In this document: positions 57,403 to 64,000 of the stretch, piece by piece
How positions within the stretch are numbered: the stretch's first letter is position 1
Layout of the letters: each line of letters begins with the position of its first letter
NCBI GenBank assembly: GCA_037576215.1
Contig: JBANDB010000015.1
Span: 1,860,001-1,924,000 of the forward strand
Direction: 5' to 3'
DNA: 64,000 nt
Source: Armillaria gallica
Lineage: Eukaryota > Basidiomycota > Agaricomycetes > Agaricales > Physalacriaceae
Position numbers and translations under genes: made by a program
The notes under the pieces: generated by a model
What the model saw: only the letters and a program-made list of their open reading frames with translations
What the model was told of the DNA's origin: nothing
Database searches by the model: none

Positions 57403-57932
57403 TCATTCAGTAAAATCTGCAATCGAGCCCGAACCAACTCCTCTGCAAGTAATGAAACAGTACGACACATCCACTCCCAACAGGTTCGTTGTCGGAATCG
57501 TTGATCGGCTCGTGCTAGTTACGAATGACCCCCGTGTCTTGGTAGTTCGTAATCTCTTCACGTTGATGGAAGACGTCCATCGCACGGTATCCACGCCTTT
57601 GTTGCTGCCCTGATACCCCGGATCTGCAAGCTTGAGGACAACTTTCTCGTCGCCTGAGTGTCTCTGAATTAGTACGACGGTGCCAACGGTGATGGGTTCG
57701 AGGTGTTCGATCTTGGACACGTCCGGATGGTAGCGTCTCAGAAAGTAGTCTCTTCCGTTGCGGTGAGGTTTGGAAACATCGGGGTATGCTGGTTATATAG
57801 TAATGGATTGACACGAGCTTTGCCGTGCTTGCACCAAAAATGCGAAGGAGAGGAATGGCAGTGATGGCCGCCGTGGTAGTGATTTGTGTCTTCATTTTTG
57901 GACCCAGATGGTATGCAAGATAGTCGGCACAT
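57403..57932 (-). pseudogene. Kinase-like N-lobe fragment, copy 2
   Basis: Minus strand: LEPITVGTVVLIQRHSGDEK, VVLKLADPGYQG. It matches 22,754-22,415, including the leader with CCGCAACGGAAGAGAC and TGCTTGCACC blocks. The C-lobe is lacking. It follows the full kinase-like locus as at 22-24 kb. Confidence 0.55.
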
Positions 57933-58025
57933 CAGATGCGTTGCAAGCGACGTCGACCATTGATATGCAGACAGACCCCAAAGATGGTCGCGTCGTTTCG
58001 GGATGGATCATAGGACAGTCATGTC

Positions 58026-59123
58026 CTAGTCATAGATAGGCCTGCAACGGGCTCCCGGTCGTATCCTCCACTGGTGCACCTTCTCTCTCACCCCTTGGCA
58101 GTCCTTATCCAAAACTCTTTCAAACGTCACCCTGCGGAAGTCCTCAGGTATACCTTCAATGTATTCGTTGAATACCAGAGGATCCTTATAGTGCGGGTCC
58201 GACATCTCGTACGGCGCCGTAGAAGGCCCATCCTCAGGATTCATGTGACGTGTGTCTGGAGACCCCCCGACGACACTCGACCACTCTTCATCGCCGAGTT
58301 CAGGCTCTCTACCTGTCCAAAGTCGATGATGACTGGAGAACGGCTCCCGTCCTGTAGAACGACATTCCCAATGCGAATGTCATTGTGCAAGACCCAGTTC
58401 TCGGCCTCGAGAGCACGGAGCGCCTCTATGACGTGACTGGGGATCCTCTCTACTTCTCGCATCGAGACGTCAACACCTGGTTTGAGCTTCGCTATGCCAA
58501 CGCCAGGGATATCCTCGAAAACGAGTCCTTGAACGACATCGGTGATGGGATGAGGGGGAGCAGACCTGGGAGTAATACAAAGACGAACGATGCCGAAAAG
58601 ACGGGGAATATAACGGCCTTGCAGTCGGTGCAGAAGTCGATATGCAGCAAGTTCGGTGGTGCGACACCTTGTAACGGCAAGTGGAGACCTCCCTCATCCA
58701 GACCTCCCAAACCTTGGTGTCAGACCGGTTCTCGTCATCGCGTACAAGTTCGAACCAGTTGGGCGCCACACCCTCCGGGTTTCACGTACGGCGTGTTGCA
58801 GATGTCCTTCGAGGGAAGGCAACCACCGCGATATCCCAGTCTACGATCTGCAAGCTTTAGAATAGTCTTCTCGTTATCGGAGTGTCGCCGAACGAGCAGC
58901 ACGACGGCAGATGTGAATGGCTCGAAGCGCTTGATGACTGTGGCTGCTCAAGATCCAAAAGTATTCGAGCCTTCCCTTGGATTGAACGTCGAGGATCGTT
59001 CCGGGTACATGCCGCTGTAAAACGCAAATCAACACGAGTATCGAAAGAAAATTGGTGTATTGCCGTACCTCTGAACGAAAATTCAGCGCCACCCACGATC
59101 CACTCGGGTAAAAAGCCTTGCAA
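58026..59123 (-). pseudogene. Fungal kinase-like protein, copy 2, decayed
   Basis: CpG-rich counterpart of the 23-24-kb locus. Exon 1 ends MALNFRSE before GTACGGC; the intron ends TTTTACAG. Then GMYPERSSTFNP, VIKRFEPFTSAVVLLVRRHS and EKTILKLA, PNWFELVRDDENRSDTKVWE, LLHRLQGRYIPRLFGI, VLHNDIRIGNVVLQDG and PVIIDFGQVE, ending DPHYKDPLVFNEYIEGIP. Lesions: TGA in NTFGS*AA and a one-base shift between STCRYK and ELAAY. Both differ from the lesions in copy 1. Catalytic HND and DFG survive in the sequence. Confidence 0.65.
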
Positions 59124-59234
59124 GTCGTGTCAGAGGACGAAGCAGGAAGTTAAGAGATGCGTGTCGATGGTGGCATCAGTGTAGACTAGGTTGCGCCATG
59201 CCAGGGCCATCGATGCCGCTTGATGATCGCCGTC

Positions 59235-59917
59235 AGGACCCATGTTTGTTCCCCAAGAGGTTCGGTACGAAAATTTGCCATTTTGAAAAATTTGTCCGGA
59301 CTTTGCGTCAGCGCCTTGTCCCAAAATTTGTCCGGATTCCTAGGGTAACCTCACCCCATTCCCGAATTTGTCCGGACTTTCGAACTAACATTAAAAAAAA
59401 ATCGTCAAAAATCACCAAAAATCGTCAAAAAATCGTCAGAGCCTTTGCCGCGGTGTCTAAGACTGCGAAAACACGATCTGATCCTCCTCCTCCATTTCTA
59501 CAATATCTCCTCTACCACGCACTCGCTTCAATAAGTTTCTCCTTCACATTAGAAAGCTCCTTGAACAGGGGGTTGAATAGTTGATAGGATAGAGAAAGGT
59601 AGAGAATGTTAAGCAAATCCAATCTAATTCCATTTTGATCAAGTGGCAACGTTTAATTTACTAGAGTACGACAATGAATATCTGACAATGCACAGTATGA
59701 AATATCGGACTCAACCTTTGCCGTTCTATTCTGCCACTTAAGTTGTCCGGACTTCGATGTAACCTCGAGGTATTGTCCCATGGTGTCCGGATTTCAGATC
59801 CGAGGTCACAGCATGAGGGGGTCATTTTGTCCAGATTTTGACCCAAGATCGAACCTCGAAATCCAAAATTCTGTCCGGACTTTCGACCGAACCTCTTGGG
59901 GAATAAACATGGGTCCT
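59235..59917. mobile_element. hAT-type MITE, 683 bp, exact 8-bp duplication
   Basis: Ends AGGACCCATGTTTRTTCCCC and onward form inverted repeats of about 31 bp. Exact TCGCCGTC octamers flank it (59,227-59,234; 59,918-59,925), single in the related 24.1-kb sequence. TTTGTCCGGA-like motifs recur about seven times in the interior (for example 59,290, 59,325, 59,369, 59,744, 59,787). No transposase. Confidence 0.85.
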
Positions 59918-60339
59918 TCGCCGTCGCAGTGCAAGAGTGGCACGTGTTCAGGATCAACCCTGACCGCGACCGTACTCCATTCATTCCTTGCTTTGCTACC
60001 CTTCGACAATGCTTATTTCCGCCATCCTGTCTCAGTGCTACGATTTCGACAAGTTTGACGAGCGAATTCGTACCTTTTTGGGTCCAACGAGGGTTCAAAT
60101 CAAAAATTTGCATGTATGCTAGCCCACTTCTCTGCATAACAACACGAGGATTCGCTCGAGCGACGGCTTCTGTGATCTGGGAGATATGCGGCTAGTAGTC
60201 AATGTGCGTTGAACGTGTATATTCTTTTTCGTATTCATTGACCTTCCAGCGCATGCAGAGTCGATAGGCAGCAGCAACGCGCCTTGCTTGGACCAGGTTG
60301 TCTATCTACAGACTCGCTCTCCTATTCTCATATGTAGCG

Positions 60340-60730
60340 GTGATGGAGGTTCGATTTGGTAGGCAGGGACTCGGACGGGGTTTGGGACAGGCTCGCTAGG
60401 GTATGTAAGCTTGCTTCCTGCGGCGTTTTCGTCACTGACTCGGGCTTGTATAGCACGGACAAACATAGGAACGGGAAGCGACGAGCGGAAGAGACGGGAG
60501 GGACGCCGAGGGAGGTGTATGGGATGGATATGCAGTCAACGGGCGCGTTCGCAACTCTGGACGCATACTGCGCTGATACATCCAAGCTCTCCTCTGCCTT
60601 CGCCGTGTACCCGTTTTCTTGGATGATAGTCGCGGTTCTATTCTTGTCCGTCCCTTCCCTTCCCCTTATCGATGATTGCTAACCCCGATGTATGCAGCAT
60701 TACCTCACTCCGCAAGTTCGCCTCGTTCAT
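60340..60730 (+). pseudogene. Family C locus, copy 3 (3' half)
   Basis: Holds the ACGAGCGGAAGAGACGGGAGG block, the FATLDAYCAD exon and the GTATGCAG acceptor seen in the other copies; the 5' exons are missing. After 60,730 the sequence changes to an F-box/LRR-like frame. Confidence 0.45.
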
Positions 60731-61078
60731 CGCACTCTTCGGCTGTCTTTCGTCATCGTCAGGAAGTTCTACAGAACGCTTTACGCACAATCACATCGTT
60801 TCGCATCACTTTCCCTATGCACTCCCGAAACAATGAGGACGTTGATGTTGCCAGATGTTTTCAACTTCCCGAACCTCAGGCATCTCACAATTACATTGCC
60901 TGCTTCCTTCAATTTCCATTTGTTTTCCACGCCCACACTCGAGACTTGCTGTATCAGTTTTGACGACTATTCGCCTGCCTCCCCCGGCGAGCCCAACAAG
61001 TTGCTCCGCACATCCAACAGTCCTCCCTCTCCTCCAATCAATCCACGTTTTGTCGCCGCATTTCTAGAGGGAGGGTAG
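60692..61078 (+). pseudogene. F-box/LRR-like protein fragment
   Basis: A 128-codon frame with ETMRTLMLPDVFNFPNLRHL, ITLPASF and STPTLETCCISFDDY. The spacing of leucines fits leucine-rich strands of agaricomycete F-box proteins. It seems fused to the end of family C copy 3, with no F-box in sight. Call rests on pattern only. Confidence 0.4.
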
Positions 61079-61189
61079 GATCGATAACGGAGATCAAGCA
61101 GGCGACGCTTGACTGGAAGCTGGAACAAGCACCACTGGGTACGCGATCCTTCCTACGACTTGGCTCTCGCTGACGGCACCTTCCCACCG

Positions 61190-61760
61190 GGCAGGTCACC
61201 GAGTTTGAGGCGCTCGTTGGGGTGTTGGGACAGTCTGGCATCGACTATTTCACCACTGAGACGGCTGGCGAGCAGGATCGATGGGTGAATAAGGTCATTG
61301 GGGCACCACCAGGGTACGTGTATTGACCTTGTAGCCTTTTTGCATGGCTGACTCATGTCTTTGTAGGGTTTCATTGGATGCGCGGAGGGATTTTTGGGTT
61401 AAAAAGGTAAGGTATCTTTGATGACACCTCTATTTGATACTAACGGTGCCCCCAAGACTATGGATAGTGCGAGATAGATGTACCAGGTAAGAGTTTTCTG
61501 GTCGGTTTTGCTTACGTTTAGCTAAGTGGGACTCGCGCAGGTAGTGAAATAAAAGTTTATATTTTGTTAACACGGCGAGAGTGTGAAGCGAGAGCAACGA
61601 TACGAAGACTTGAAGGGGTACAGCAAACGGAATGGTACGTGCACTGGACATATCCTTTCAATGCCGCTAACACATGGATGGCAGGTGGGCACGAGTAGCG
61701 GAGGACGCGTTGAGGGTCGATGCGGGGACGGGATAGGAGGGGCGTAATCTATTATTAGCA
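61190..61760 (+). CDS. Unrecognised multi-exon gene fragment
   Basis: An open stretch (61,190-61,314) reads VTEFEALVGVLGQSGIDYFT and VNKVIGAPPG before a GTACGTG donor. After TTTGTAG comes VSLDARRDFWVKK before GTAAGG. Two more small exons may follow (near 61,590-61,640 and 61,686). Splice signals look good, but I cannot name the product or its start. Confidence 0.35.
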
Positions 61761-61929
61761 TGGACGGGCGTGCTTGCGGAGTGGTCGATGGGAACGAGGG
61801 AGGGTGTTTCTAATAATAGCATGTAAGGATGGGGGATGGTCACATGGTCGGGAGTGCCCTCAACTTTTGGCGGAGGGAGGGACATCTTGGCAGATGTTGG
61901 TTAGATGAAGGGATGGTCGCGGAAGTGAA

Positions 61930-63100
61930 TTTCGCCATGATTTAATTACCGGGTAAGGGAATGTGCACCGACTCTCGTTCTACATGGCTTAGCGTTCCTT
62001 TTCTTTCCCTAGGCTCGCCCTGCAACCCGCCGCCGATGGTTTCTTCCATTGCTCATTTGTTCATGTCGCCTACGCAGCGGTACGCGAATGTCTCTATTTT
62101 TCTCACGTTCTGCTCATGCAGCATTCATCGTAAGGGCCCCGCACGCTGGCGATAATGTCGAGTTCCGTCGGATGGCAACAGACGTGCACGAATCGAAGAG
62201 ATTACTGGGAGCGGAGTCGTTAGGCCCGGTAAGCCCTTCCTCAAACCGACTTGAACGCGGCTAACCAATCCTCTGGCCACCACTCAGGATTTCAAGGGAG
62301 ATGGCGGACGATATTCTGGAGGGAGTGCTAGTTGTATGGGCGGAGGTGCGTGTATTGCTTTGTGAATGGGATTCGACCTTGCTAATGTTGATCAAGTCCC
62401 CTCTCGATTACTGCATTCTGCGTCGATGGCGCGTCAACATCCCCCACGGTACGTAGCATTCCACATAGCTTTACCTCCACTTAGGCCGTCTTTTCAGAGG
62501 GACAGTTTACGCGTGTTGTGCCATCGATAAGGGTGATGGGAGCTCGATACGACAGGCAGAAACTCGGGCGAAATTTGAGATGGGCTCGCTAGGGTACGTA
62601 GGCTTGTTTCCCGCAACGTTTTCATCATTGACTCGAGTGTGTGCAGAATATGTTACGGTGGATAGAGATGCAGGGGTACTGGTGTCTTCCATTCTTAACT
62701 ATGATAGGAAGGAGTGCTCGTCAGGGAGACGCGACTCGGATGAGCCCATCGACGGCGATAGTTTTCGGACCTCGGATGTGAGATGCAGTATACATACAGC
62801 ACGCATACGGTACTGATGCACCCATGTGCCTCTACGTGGATGATCATCACAGTTCTATTCTTGTTCATCCCATTCATTTGCCTCACTGCTTATCGCTAAC
62901 TCCGGTGTACGCAGCATCACCTCGCTCCACCATCCGCACCGAGTACCTTTTCTCTCCTTCTCTCCCTTAGCTCACACTTTCCCAGTCTCGCCAAATCAGG
63001 GGTGCGTTTGGTATCATCGCTGCCTTCATCGCATACTACGTTGGCCTCTCCGAGTTGCTCACATCAGAAGTACTGTGCTCCCAATCAGCGCATTCTAGCT
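61930..63100 (+). pseudogene. Family C locus, copy 4
   Basis: Has the exon APHAGDNVEFRRMATDVHES (to GTAAGCCC at 62,229), the DFKG exon (one base short against copy 2), the GTGCGTG donor and the VPSRLLHSAS exon, then the later 3' blocks to about 63,100. It precedes DUF6535 copy 4. Confidence 0.45.
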
Positions 63101-63462
63101 TCTTAATTTTACTATACCTCGTTCGTTGTACACTTTCTCAGCGTCAAATACCACAACCTATCATAACGCGTCGTCCATTCCACATGTCCTCAATTCCAAT
63201 CATAGCTTCCAATCATGACCCGTGCTATGATCATAATACGATAATCATGCGTGTTGGTGTCACCGGTTACGAACTTCAATGTGTATCCGGGACAGCAGTG
63301 TGAACACAAACATACAGCGCTTTGACAGCATGGTGTTCAATCAAACAGCACCAGCAAGCACTTGGCGCCTTTTTGTTCTTGACAGCCACTATATTCTCCC
63401 AAGTGAGTCCTTTGTGCTTTGGATGTCAATGATACTAACTTGATCTCTATTGATTTACTAGC

Positions 63463-64000
63463 ATGGCAGACAACGCAGAGTCACCTCCAAACCAACCTTC
63501 AGCAACCGGTAGTCGTGTTCCCGCACCTGACCTTGGAGCTCAGAGAGACCCTCCAAGCGGCACGTTTTTTGGACTGAGCAAGAATCAGCTGCATTCGTGG
63601 GGAGTCGGTATGTTCAATTTACTTCGACTGTTCTTCTACGATGGTATTTAATTTTAAATGGTATCAGGCGCTGCTCCACGCGACTATAAGGCATGCTACC
63701 CTCCCGATCCTTATGGCCAAGAGATGTCCGACAAGGCACGAATATGGCCCATCTACAACGAAGAAGCGGCCGATTTCGACGCCAATATGTTGGCAGAGTG
63801 GCGGGATACCATCGATGTCCTACTTGTTTTTGTGCGTAACACATCTCCTTCCAAAATCGGGCTCTAAAAAGTCTAATACATTATAGGCTGGTCTTTTCTC
63901 CGCAGTACTCACAACATTCGTGGTTCAAACATCTCAAAGCATGCAACCTGATTACAACCAGGCATCCGCATTCCTGCTCCTCGAAATCCTCAAGGCCACG
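63463..64000 (+). CDS. DUF6535 membrane protein (copy 4), 5' part, open
   Basis: Exons 63,463-63,607, 63,668-63,831 and 63,887 to the window edge, in consistent phase. Residues: MADNAESPPNQPSATG, a short low-complexity stretch, FFGLSKNQLHSWGVGAAP, ARIWPIYNEEAADFDANML, AEWRDTIDVLLVF, then the first membrane segment AGLFSAVLTTFVVQTSQS and LLLEILKA. No stop or frameshift is visible and CpG codons are kept, unlike copies 1-3. The leader intron ends TAG, one base before ATG. The rest lies outside the window. Confidence 0.85.

Noticed and set aside
61430..61651. Minus-strand hydrophobic frame of 73 codons
   Set aside because: Overlaps better-supported plus-strand exons and has no homologue in the window.

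Overview
The window reads as nuclear DNA of a mushroom-forming fungus (Basidiomycota, Agaricomycetes). Genes are broken by many short GT-AG introns of about 36-60 bp. The dominant families are ones I know as agaricomycete expansions: DUF6535 membrane proteins, degenerate fungal protein-kinase-like proteins, and proteins with an MLKL-type N-terminal four-helix domain. There are no operons, rRNA genes or CRISPR arrays. Most of the window is a graveyard of duplicated, decaying genes invaded by at least nine transposons. The species cannot be named from this sequence.

Layout, left to right. A DUF6535 remnant (0.4-1.0 kb) is followed by an unrecognised multi-exon family C locus split by a 1,770-bp solo LTR (2.6-4.3 kb). 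Fragments of an unrecognised minus-strand family A lie at 7.4-10.6 kb. A nearly full-length but nonsense-mutated DUF6535 gene fills 11.2-13.8 kb. A MITE sits at 16.3 kb, and an F-box-like start with a third family A copy at 18.8-22 kb. That copy is interrupted by a 1.25-kb Helentron-like element. Kinase-like pseudogenes (22.4-24.0 kb) are followed by a second type of solo LTR (24.2-25.9 kb). A third DUF6535 gene (26.3-33.0 kb) is interrupted by a hAT-type MITE and a 3.5-kb Helentron/Helitron2-like element that carries a PIF1 helicase fused to a USP-like peptidase.

The right half is built around a segmental duplication. Each unit holds an F-box-associated tail, a kinase-like gene (+), a small unrecognised gene N (+) and an MLKL-like gene (-), the last two convergent. 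Unit 1 spans about 35.8-46.0 kb and was later enlarged by a Tc1-type MITE, an inverted copy of the first LTR and a hAT MITE inside that LTR. Unit 2 spans about 49.8-57.2 kb. Family A and F-box fragments lie between the units. Further kinase pseudogenes, a 683-bp hAT-type MITE, two more family C copies and an intact-looking DUF6535 5' end close the window.

How the parts work together. The MLKL-like genes encode a four-helix domain, a coiled region, a kinase-like fold without visible catalytic motifs and, in the ancestral reading, a C-terminal membrane helix. This suggests a membrane-directed signalling or cell-death protein paired with a kinase-like neighbour. Both copies are damaged at different places. 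Comparing repeats also shows that stop codons in the left half are mostly CGA-to-TGA changes and that CpG sites are lost there but kept in right-half copies, as expected from methylated-cytosine decay. All functional statements are inference from sequence and family knowledge; no database search was run.
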